From Erythrophleum ivorense (lineage: Eukaryota > Streptophyta > Magnoliopsida > Fabales > Fabaceae): a DNA stretch of 64,000 nucleotides. Within the stretch, counting starts at the first letter, position 1; each line of letters opens with the position of its first letter. Position numbers and translations under genes: made by a program. The stretch is taken from the NCBI GenBank assembly GCA_026724425.1, contig JAIUCV010000663.1, positions 186,001 through 250,000 on the forward strand. The letters run 5' to 3'. Positions 12,191 to 22,339 of the stretch are shown here, one piece after another. Below the pieces are notes generated by a model, which had not been told where the DNA came from, searched no databases, and saw only the letters and a program-made list of their open reading frames with translations.

Positions 12191-13540
12191 ATATTGGATT
12201 GTAATGAAGATTTGTAACTAGTGGCACAACCTATGTCATTTCCCAAGGAGTTTGTTTTTAACTATCTATGAAAGAGTTCTCCTAGTGTGATTAAATCAGA
12301 GGTGTTTGGAGGGATTTTGATTTACTAAAATTTAAATGAATTAAAGAAAATAACAAGAACTAAAAACTTAAAACTAAGTGATGACAACAATTAGGCAAAT
12401 AGTGGTAACTAGCTTTTGAATGGACTTTTTAAAATTCAATTATCCTTGCTCTTTTTTAATATACCAAAACTTGGAGTTAACTTCTTACTTCTTAGTGTAT
12501 TCTTTATAAAAATTCTTGAATTATCATCCAAGACTCAAATTACTAATTATCAAGGAATTTTGTAACCATAAAGAACCATAAAAAATTAGCCACTTGAATT
12601 AGAAATAAGAACACACCAAAATAGTACATAAATGTTCATTAAAGTCTTTGAATAATTCACTTAGAAATGCTAATCAACCAATTAGATTAAAGACTTCTTC
12701 AAGTCTAAACATCACACAAAAGTCTAGCCACTTAATACAATAACCATTGTACTAAATAGCCTAAAAATAAGAGGAATTAACTAGCAAATTAAATAGCTAT
12801 TAAGTCTGAAATTTTTACAAACACTTAGGCTTCATTATAAGTCTCCAAATGTGAAATTACAATCAAAATTACAGAGCAATTGAATCTAATACAGTTAGCC
12901 ATCAAAATCTACATTTAACAAGCTAAACCTAGCTAAATTAAATAAGAAAATTAATGTTAAAAGTAATGGATAAGAAGAAGAGAAATTAGCCAAATTTGGG
13001 GATGAATCTTGGAGCTCAAATCTTCATCTATCGAAGTCACATTCTCAACTAGCTACCTAAGTGAATTCAAGCTTCCATTGGAGGAAATGGATGGAGGAGT
13101 TGAAGAGAAGAAGCCATAGTTCTAGAGCTTGATGATGGATGGAAATAATGTCTCTTGTCTCTCTTCATTTTGCAGCCCTTAACCTTCCCAAACCTGAACC
13201 TGTGACTCCCTTTTTTTCCCCCTTTTTTCCTCTCTCACATGCTTTTTTTTCCATTCATTCCTGTGTTTCTTATTGATGTGCGCTTCTTATTCCATGTCAG
13301 CTCTGCATGTGTGTGTTATGTGGACCAGCTCATTTTCAAAAAAGAACCTTCCTTCATTTTTTTTTTCTGTCATGTGTGCTCCTCTTCCCCCATAACCAGA
13401 GAGCGAGTGAAGTGTGTGTAAGATGCATCCACGTGACCTAATGTGTGCCTTCATCTCTTGAGTTCATGTGTATGTGAGGTGAATGCTATCCATGTTAGTG
13501 TGTGCATATGTGAATGAAGTGAGTCAACTCGTATGTGATT
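12190..13540 (-). mobile_element. Athila-like 3' LTR, piece 4 (distal end)
   Basis: D-type LTR sequence in minus orientation. Words such as actagtggcacaacctatg and tcatttccc match the distal end of the D LTR at 3160-3190, and 12990-13100 matches the segment with tagccaaa and aagcttcca at 3890-3930. It is much diverged. It is the far end of the LTR that begins at 48604, with three family A insertions between. The outer edge is not sharp. Confidence 0.65.
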
Positions 13541-14129
13541 TGTAACACCTTGAAATTAATTGAGATTAATAATGGTAATTAGGGAGTTAATGTGAATTAA
13601 TTAGAAAAATTAATTAAGAGAGTGGACTTTTATTTTGGGCTATGTGGATAACTTAATTAAGCTTTGGACTAAATGTAAAAGCCTAATCTTAGTCATAGGA
13701 GGATCTAATTCCACTTCCAAATGACCCAACATCTATGTGGTGCAGACCCAAGCTAAATAGGCCCTTAAAATAGCCCAAACCCACCATAAACCCTCCAACT
13801 TATGGCTCAATAAATTCCTAAAATAATTTAAATGGATTTTTGGGGCCTTTAAATTAGCACACTCTCCACAACCCCAAGAGTTTCTGCAGCCCATCTCACC
13901 TAGCACTAACCCACTTAGAATAATGAGCCCAAATGAACCTTGGACTAATGGGTCAACCTATTCCCCACTAAAAACCCTAAAAGCTTAGCAGCCACATCCT
14001 TTTGTTGAGGGTAAAACATTTGGTTCTACTGAGCAAGAGTTCATTTTCCCACTTGAGGAGAGGGGCTAGGGTTTTTCTGCATTCCTCCACCATTTCTCAC
14101 TTCTAGAGGAAGATTTGGCCAAGGTAATC

Positions 14130-14138
14130 TATATAAAA
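14130..14138 (+). promoter_or_regulatory. Candidate TATA box of family A LTR
   Basis: TATATAAAA lies about 590 bases inside the LTR, followed by a pyrimidine-rich stretch. The same place in other copies reads similarly (minus strand near 1940 and 47600; plus strand near 52025). Conservation among copies supports it as the core promoter, but the transcription start is unknown. Confidence 0.45.
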
Positions 14139-14956
14139 CATGTCCCTCTCATTTTCCTCTTCATTTTGGTCTAATTAGTTTCTGGTTTTGAATATTTTTA
14201 TCTCCTTCTCAAATATGAAATTTGGTGTTTGGGTGTTTCTTTGGAAGATTTTAGGAGTAAAAGCTAAAGGGGTGATTGAGTAAGTATTTCCCTCTCATTT
14301 TGTGTATTATTTTGCTGGAAAATGTCCTCAAGGATTGATTTTCATAATGGGTTCTACTATTGTGCTAAATTATAAGGAGATGAAGGTGAAACAATAAAAT
14401 TTCTAGCCTTGATGACTCAAATTTGAATTTTAGAAAGACCCATGGTGTGTTCTTGGTAGTTGAGGCTCAAACCAGTCCATTTGACCTTTTAGATGTATGC
14501 GTAAGTGTTCCCCTTTCTCTTGTGTGGTATATATATAGAATTTTTATTATTTGGACTAGCTTTTAGTGCATGGCTTTTACATGTGCAAAAATGGAGATGT
14601 TAGGAGTGACCCATTGTGAGTTCTTGTTGTTGTGACCTTGAATTGGTGCAGTAAACCCTTAGGAAGCTTGGGTCAGAAGTTTTTAATGTACTCTTGTTAA
14701 GATTAATTTGTGGATAAGGAAATTCTTTACTAATGGTAGTTGAATAATGATGATTATGCTTATGTTAGGCCTGGTGTGCTTTGAATCACAATGGTAGCTA
14801 GAGGATGAGTAATTGGCTTCATTAAGGTAACCGGGGTTAATTTCCTAGTTTCATGTATATGTTCATGTTAATATGATATTTGTTACACATGTATAATTTT
14901 AAAATGTCAAATGATTGGTTGACTACTTGAATTGTTATTGTGATTGGACCTTGTAA

Positions 14957-15080
14957 GTCCATGGTGGAGCTGTGGTGCAGCTGCCACCTGTGCATGTGCT
15001 TCGATCGGGCACCGGGTTATGATCAGACCCTGAATGCACTGAGCCTAGGTTGTGCTCATTGGAGAGTTGGTGCCATGGAC
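14957..15080 (+). other. Family A conserved core with inverted ends
   Basis: The core begins with GTCCATGG (14957-14964) and ends with CCATGGAC (15073-15080). Inside, GGCACC (15008) pairs with GGTGCC (15069). All family A copies carry it: about 965-1140, 10740-10915 (diverged), 18410-18590, 43890-43982 plus 46709-46790, and 52600-52770. Where the right motif has changed to CCGTGGAC, an RNA stem would still form through G-U pairing. It could be an RNA structure in the transcript or a paired protein site; which one is not known. Confidence 0.55.
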
Positions 15081-15767
15081 GGACTATTCCTGATGTTATT
15101 GGCCATTAACATGTTGTGTATGATTGTTGGTATGGGACAGTAGTCATTGGTAACTTAACTAGTTCATTTGTAAATTGAATTAATGGTTCTGGTATTGCAT
15201 TGTATTGATTAATCTATACATATATATGGAATTTGCCTTTTGTTATTGAGATTGTATATTTCACCTTGATTGTGGGCTAACATTTTCAGGGACCGGACCT
15301 CTTAGTGGCAAGGAGAAAATTAATGGAAGTTTATTATGTGGTTTGATAGTGGTAGGTTTGAAAACCTTGTCAGATTGTATTCGTATAACTAGACTACTAG
15401 TCTTATGTAATTGCCACATTGTATCATGAATTGCCAAGCATAGGGACTGTAATCATTTGATACATTTGATATTAACTTAAACTAGTGATGTATGGAATTT
15501 CTAATGGGTTTTATGTTTGAATGGAAATGTGAGTAGTGTATGAACTCTTTGCTGTCATTGATCTATGAACTAACTGGTTTATGGTGGCTAGAGGGTTAAG
15601 GATCCACATTTGAGTTTTGAATGGGTAATGATAGATGTGTTAGGTAAATTAGGTAAAAGAAAGACACTAAATTTTCACAAACTAAGTTCAAGTAGCCTAG
15701 AGTGTTGTTAGAAGGGGAATTAGAGAGTATGAGATGAAATCTTTGGAGTTATAGGAATAAAAGGGAA

Positions 15768-16150
15768 TTGGTTGTGGCCAAAATTTAATTGGCCTCGGCC
15801 AAAAGTGACGAAGTTGCCCAAGGAGGGTAACAGAGGGAATTGGCCGCAGCCAAAATTTAATTGGCCTCGGCTAAATGGTAACAGAGGGTAATTGGCCGCG
15901 GCCAACATTTAATTGGCCTTAGCCAAATGTGGCGAAGTTGCCAGGGAAGAAAACAGAGAGCAATTGGCCGCAACGAACAGTGAGGTTAGCTGTGGCTAAG
16001 TCTGAGAGGCAGGTATAGGGGTGTTCTAGAGGGTATTTGGCCATGGCGAAAGGGATATTCGGCCGTGGCGAAATGTGCAAAATTTGTGAAGGTGTAAGGA
16101 GTTGAACCCGAGAGTAATTGGCTGCAGCGCAAGGGAATTTAGCTGTGGCG
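15768..16150 (+). repeat. TTGGCCGCGGCCAA palindrome array (A-3)
   Basis: Palindromic 14-mers of the type TTGGCCGCGGCCAA occur in pairs. Their starts are 15768 and 15789, 15840 and 15861, 15892 and 15913, so each pair is spaced exactly 21 bases, joined by aatttaa or a close variant. More degraded units (GCCGTGGCGAA, GCTGCAGCGCAA) follow to 16150. Equivalent arrays sit in the other A copies (186-290, about 20190-20290, 43060-43230, 53590-53990). Confidence 0.85.
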
Positions 16151-16479
16151 AAGGTGCTCAATTTCTCATATTCACGTAGAAACCTTAGTTTCTCTTATGG
16201 TAATGCTAAGGAATGATCTAGAAGCACTTGTAGGAGGATTTTTGTGAGTTGGAATTGATGGATGGAAGAATCAAAGGCTCCTTATTGATAATGAAATTTA
16301 CTTACACATTTGAATAATTATGGTTGTCTAGTTAATGACCCTAATAACATTAAGGTTTCAAATTCCCCTGCATTTTTCAAATGTAATTAGTTGTAATGAA
16401 TTTCAACCTTGATTTATGGTAATTAATCCTGTATTTAACCTTAATTATGATGATTAGAAGTTAGGGTCATTACATGATT

Positions 16480-16887
16480 TAGTTACGATGTGTGAGTGAA
16501 ATGCAACATGAGAGTGTGAGGAGGTCACCTAGAGCCTATGAACATGAATGTGCGGCATCCATGTGTAAGCTCATGCAAGATTGTGTGTGTGAGCTGTTAT
16601 ACACGTGAATATGTCCGAATGTGAATCCTTCCACCCTGTAAGTCCATGTGTGTCATGTGGATGAATGTGGTTGTCCAGTTGTAAAAATTAAGCCGTGTAC
16701 CAACGTGTCTTGAAGCTTCAAAAGAATTTGAGAATAATCACGTTATGCTAATGAGATTCTTCCTCCCATTCCCCATGTAGCTATGTGTGATTGTATATGT
16801 GTAAGTGTGTGTAAATGATGGATTGCAGGGACATGTAAGTGAGCCGTGTGATTATATGCATGCCTGATGTGCGTATGCAAAAGAGAG
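16480..16887 (-). mobile_element. Athila-like 3' LTR, piece 3
   Basis: A short stretch of D-type LTR (tgtgtgagtg, catgtgtgtcatg words) between two family A solo LTRs. It is bounded by the tgatt duplicate of A-3 on the left and the gagag duplicate of A-4 on the right. No gene is seen. Confidence 0.65.
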
Positions 16888-19740
16888 TGTAACTACCCTA
16901 ATTCTTAATTACGATGATTAGGCTTAATTACATAATTAATGATTGCAAATCAAGGTCTAACGTCATTATAATTAATTAGGTTAGGAAAAAAGTGAGAAAA
17001 TTTGAACTTTGATGTTATTAGGGTTATTAACTAAATAATCACCGCTATTTATACACATGAGTGAATCTAATCATCAATTAAAAGCTCTAATTCATTTATC
17101 CATTAATTCCTACTCACAAAAACCTCCTACAAGTATTTCTAAGTCATCCCTTAGCATTGCCGTAGGAAAAATCAAGGTTTCTAGGTTAAAATAAGAGTTT
17201 AAGAACTTTCGTCGTGACTTGGAACCTTTTTGCTACGGCAAAGTTAGTTACTGGAACCTAAAAACCAAGTTTCATACTTTGTGCCGTAACTTAGACATTT
17301 CGTGTTGCGGTGAGTTAGAGCCTCACCGCAGTGGAAAAACACCCTGGAACCTACTGTAGAAAATTTCTCAATTCACACTGCGATGAAATTAGCTACTGGA
17401 ACACTCATCCCCTGATTCCCTCAACCTACACTGTGACTAAAAATTTTGTGCAGTGGTGAGATTGCTCTCTGTTACCCTCATTGGAAAACTTTTTTGTTTT
17501 GTGCTATGGTGAGACACCTTGCACCGCAGTACTCCTTGCCTTTGCTTGACACCTGGCTGCAACTCAGCCCATTTTGGTCTCAGCGTGACCCTCTTTTGCA
17601 CCATTTCTCTTTAAGTTTCATTCCATACACTCTAACTCTCCTTCTAGTAACACTTAAAGGCCACTTTACCTTAATTTGTAAGGCTCTAATAGCTTTCATC
17701 TACTTGGTTTACCAGCTTACCTATCATTACCAATTTAAGACTTAAGTGTGGGTGCTCATCCATCTAGCTACCATATATCAGCAAGTACATGGATTAATGA
17801 TAGCAAAGGGTTTATAAACTACCAACATTATTATTCAAATATATATTTCATTTGAGGTTCCATGCATCACTAGTCTAAGTCAATATCTAATGTATCACAT
17901 GATTATATTTTCAAATAGTAAACCATATCATTAGGTCAACAAGGTTCCATATCAGATATTGTAAGTTCATACATTAGATACTAGATTGTATAAGGCCTAA
18001 CTCCCTATTAGATACATCATAGGTTATTAAAACACAAAACTCCTACACTTGGCAATATAATTACATGATGATGCCATACAAGAGAACAACAAAATCAACA
18101 TTTACCCTAAGTTAACTCAGTCCAAATGTAGCTTTCCCACACAAGGCCTCAGCTCATGGATGTTCATTCACTTGCTTTCCCTTATCCTTACTCGAAGAGC
18201 CTTCACTTGAAAGTATTATCCCATGAAACGGGGTGAGATGCAAATCTCAATAATGAAAGGCAAATTTCATTCATATATTCCAATTTAATTAATATATATG
18301 CATGAAATTAGATAAGCATTAGAAAATATACTAGCCATATCAGCAAATGAAACAATTAGACTATTAGTGACAATTATCCTATAGTGGCAATCATATATTC
18401 ATATGTTAAAGGCTATTAACATTGGGAGAGGCCTATCCACGGCACCAACTCCCTAATGAGTGCAACCTAGGCTCAGTGTATACGAGGGTCTGATCATAAC
18501 TTGGTGCCTGATCGAAACATAATTCACAGGTGGCAACCGGACCATAGTTCCACCATGGACTCACAAGGTCCAATCATAATGTATTAGATAGCCTACCATT
18601 AATTTAGTATTCAAAATCATACATGTGTAGCAGATATAAAATTAAAGTAGACATATGCATGGAATTTAACATTAGCCTCGGTTGCCTCACTTGTAGACAA
18701 TTCCTTGAGAGCCAACAATAATGCTACCTCAACCTATAAACATAAAATCAGACCATTATCATTCCTATTCATGAATTATAGCAACAACTCAATACCTAAA
18801 AAAATTAAACCACCAATAACTATCTAGAGGACACTTACTCACCACTACAAGAGTAAAATTTGGATTTTGTCTTCCTTACACCATAGATATGAAAATATCA
18901 CCCTAAATTAAGGATATTTTCACATAGAAATAGAGTTCATATCATAAGGCAGCTATTGGGGTCTCTAACTAGTAGTAAATGCATTAAAATGAGGAGTTTA
19001 TACTTACCCAATATCCCTCCTAGCCCCAACATATGAAAATCTTCCAAGAAACATCAAATAATCCATAAGATTTAAGGTGTGGTGAAAATGGTCCAAATAG
19101 AAAACCAATCAAGTCACATTGAAGAGGAAGAGGAGAGAGTCAAGTTATATAACACTCACTTTGACAGATTTTGACTCTAGAAGTGGGAGAAGATGGATTA
19201 TTGCCAAGAACCCTAGCCTCTCCCCAAAACCTCCAAAAATGCTTTGTGTGTTTCTTGTGTGTTTTGTGGTTCTGCAGAGTAAGGAGGGCTAAAATTGATT
19301 TTAGGGCTTAAGTTGGGTCCTAAATGGGTTATGGGCTGACCCAAAGGTACAAATCCATATGGGGGTTCAGATTTTATCTTGCTGGGCCAGATTTCATAAG
19401 TTGGGTTGTAAAATTTCTAGGATTTTAGTAGGGTCTTGGGCCTCCAACTTACTAAACCAAATTGGGCCATTGCTAAGTGGTCTCTTTTGGGCTAAGTCTC
19501 ATAATAGGAAGTTAGGTCTACATCTAAAATTATTGGGCCTCTACTAGTCTTTATCCATGACCTACTCAAATTAATTATGGGCCTAAATTAAGTTCTAACC
19601 TAATTGAATCTTAAACCTACATTAATTATTTATTTCTCCATAAACTCCTATTCATATAGCTTGCCTAATTATTCCATAATAATTATTCTTAATTAGTCTA
19701 AATCTATGATTAATACCTTAATTAATTTTGGGGTGTTATA
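16888..19740 (-). mobile_element. Family A solo LTR (A-4), TSD gaga(g/t)
   Basis: On the plus strand it runs from TGTAACTACCC to ...GGGGTGTTATA, the terminal CA-type base being mutated. Flanks are gagag (16883-16887) and gagat (19741-19745), a 5-bp duplication with one change. Its array region (17200-17560) is heavily altered, with words such as cgccgcag replaced by caccgcagt and tgccgtaac. The core is at about 18410-18590. Length 2853 bp; no coding region. Confidence 0.87.
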
Positions 19741-19813
19741 GAGATTGTGTGGTAACATGAGAAAGCTCCCCCAACTGTGTATGTGTTAGTGTCATGGCTT
19801 CACATGAAGGTTT
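19741..19813 (-). mobile_element. Athila-like 3' LTR, piece 2
   Basis: These 73 bases of D-type LTR end with ggttt (19809-19813), which is repeated at 48175-48179. That pair is the target duplication of the family A element that fills the gap between them. Confidence 0.7.
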
Positions 19814-20292
19814 TGTAATGACCCTAAATTCTAATCATGGTAATTAAGGTTAAAGATGAGATTAATAATCCTAAATCAAGGTTTAAAGTCATTACGATTA
19901 CTTACATTAGGAAAAAGTGGAGAAATTTAAACCTTGATGTTGTAGAGTTATTAATTAATTACTCATAACCATTTATGCACATGAGGGAATCAAACTAGCA
20001 ATCATAAGCCCTTAATTCTTTTATCCATTAATTCTAACTCATAAGAATCTCTTACAAGAGTTCCTAATTTATTCCCTAACATTTCCATAGAGAAAACCAA
20101 GGTTTCTAGGTCATTATGAGGAATTGAGTACCTTCGCCGCAGCTAAATACTCTTACGTCATGGCTAGAGGACCTCCTGGAGCTTTCTAACTTGCTCCTCA
20201 ATATTGGCCACTGCCAACTATCCCTTTAGCCGTGACTAATTACCCTCTATTACTCTCCCTGGGCAACTTCATCACTTTTGGTCGAGGCCAAT
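19814..20292 (-). mobile_element. 3' LTR end of the family A element
   Basis: Plus-strand TGTAATGACCC at 19814 is the terminal end of the LTR. The sequence follows 42656-43135 base by base until ccaat at 20292, where the B element starts. The rest of the LTR does not resume on the far side of B. Confidence 0.85.
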
Positions 20293-22339
20293 TGTAACAC
20301 TATAAATTTCTAACCTTGCCTCATGCTATTTCTAAGTCTCATGCCATGCATTATACAAGGAAGCAAGAAAAATGACATTAAAATATTACATTTCTTTGTG
20401 TTGTGTACCTTTTAAATTTTTTTTTAATGTCACGTGGATCATATGAACTCATTAAACTCATTTTAATAATTAATTACAGTAATACAACTCAAAATCATCT
20501 CACAAAGTGGCCTAGAACTAGTGCAAGTGAAGGGATTACATAAAATTCAAGAGTGTAGCCTTGGCTAGAATTTCCAACTTTCTGTCCAAACTTTGAAAAA
20601 TCATAACTAATTCTAGAAAAATTGAAATCATGCATTCTTTGCCATTATAGAAAGCTAAATATGTGTAATTTATGCTACACATATGTCCAGGTCATGAAAC
20701 ACCAAGTAGAAGACGTTTGACATTTGAAAAGAACCCAAGGTCTCAGCTATCTGGGCTACTGTCATAGGTTACTAACATAAATTTTAGAAATTCATAACTA
20801 ATTATAAAAAATACAAATCATGCAAATTAGGTCCTTATGAGAAGATAAAGATGTTAAATCTAAGGGAAAAATATCTCTAGACCACATCAAGTTCAATTAG
20901 GAACTAAATTATGATGGAATAGTACAAGAGGTCATGTGGCACTATTAGTACTGACATTAAACTTCAAAAATTCATAACTCCCTGCTTAGACCTCCAAATG
21001 AAGTGATATTGGTAGCCACAAAAAGATTATGACCTCTAGTTTATATTTGTAGAATTTCACAAGCTTTGGATGCCAGTGGCTCTTAGATGACATAGAACAC
21101 AAAATTGACCATATGAACAGTACATGCATTAGAACAGCAAAAAAATCCCAATTTTGAAAATTCATAATTAATTCTATAGATCTCGATTTTTCTATACTTT
21201 AGCTTCCCAAAAAGCTCTAGATAAGATCTACATGTGTGCCAAAGTTCATGAGCAGATTCATTCATTTGGTCAGATTTTAACATTGGGTTGCAAATTGGTA
21301 CTTTTGTGCCATATAATGGGTCCAAATGGTTCATATTGAGTTCCAAGGCCACCATGACCACTTAAGTAGGTGGGAATGCACCAAAATGACATTCTAAATT
21401 TGTCTCAAAGGTGCAAAAACCCAAAATTTGCAAACTCACTCTCTCACCCCATGCCATACACAAGATTACATAATGCTAGTCTTGCCATTCCATACTCAAA
21501 AGGCACTACACCATAACATTTAATCTCATTTGTACATGATGCATTAGCATAATTACACATGTTCATAATGTCATAGGTCATATACAATAATATATCACAA
21601 TAATTGCCACTCATATGGCCATAAAGAAGTAAAATCAAGACACTTTATTGTCATACTCTCATCTTCCAAGTTGTTAGCTCCCATTACCTTGTTCACTTAG
21701 TCCACCTAGCATGTTAGAACATTAGAGAGGAGGGAGTGAGATTCAAAGAATATCAATAGCTCATTCCCCTTTCAATCACACATAAAGTATGCAAACTAAG
21801 TCTTACAAATGTATGCATGGGCATATTGACATGTGCAATCATTTAAGAGACATCTTTAGCATTTGAACAAATCACACAAAGCATACATAGGCTTGCCAAG
21901 CAAGTGGATTAGACTCACCCATTCTTTTCAAGGTTCTTAGACTTACCTCACCCTTTTCTTTAAGGCTTTGAACTATGCCTTGCTTTTGGGAGATACTAGC
22001 TTTGTCTCAACCATTTCTAAGGGTTATTGGCTCATCCTCACCATGATTAGAGAGTTCTTAGTCTCTCCACACTTAAGCAAACCCAAGCAAACATGTAAAA
22101 TATCCTTTGAAAACATAATACAACATCATGGTACCATGGAATAAAAACTCATGCTAGAACACTTTTTCATGGCTTAGAGCACACATACACACATTCAAAG
22201 ACAAGTCAAGCATATATTCATGTATAAGAGGAGGAGGGAGCTACCTTTGGTGCAACCACACACTTTTCTTCTTGAAACAATACTCCCTTCCTCGGTCTCA
22301 CACACACAAGGGTGTGGAATTAGTTTCTCTTAGCCTAAA

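Larger units (their letters stand above)
13541..16474 (+). mobile_element. Family A solo LTR (A-3), TSD tgatt
   Basis: A 2934-bp LTR from TGTAACACCTTG to ...TCATTACA. Exact 5-bp duplications tgatt lie at 13536-13540 and 16475-16479, so this is a solo LTR left by recombination between the two LTRs of an integrated element. It is the cleanest plus-strand reference for the family: TATA-like site at 14130, conserved core at 14941-15110, palindrome array at 15768-16150. The 67-codon frame at 14940-15143 is simply the conserved core read in one frame. Confidence 0.93.

Noticed and set aside
14940..15143. 67-codon frame similar to one at 52563-52772, possible conserved protein
   Set aside because: The similarity is at DNA level over the whole core, other copies have stops, and inverted motifs explain the conservation better.
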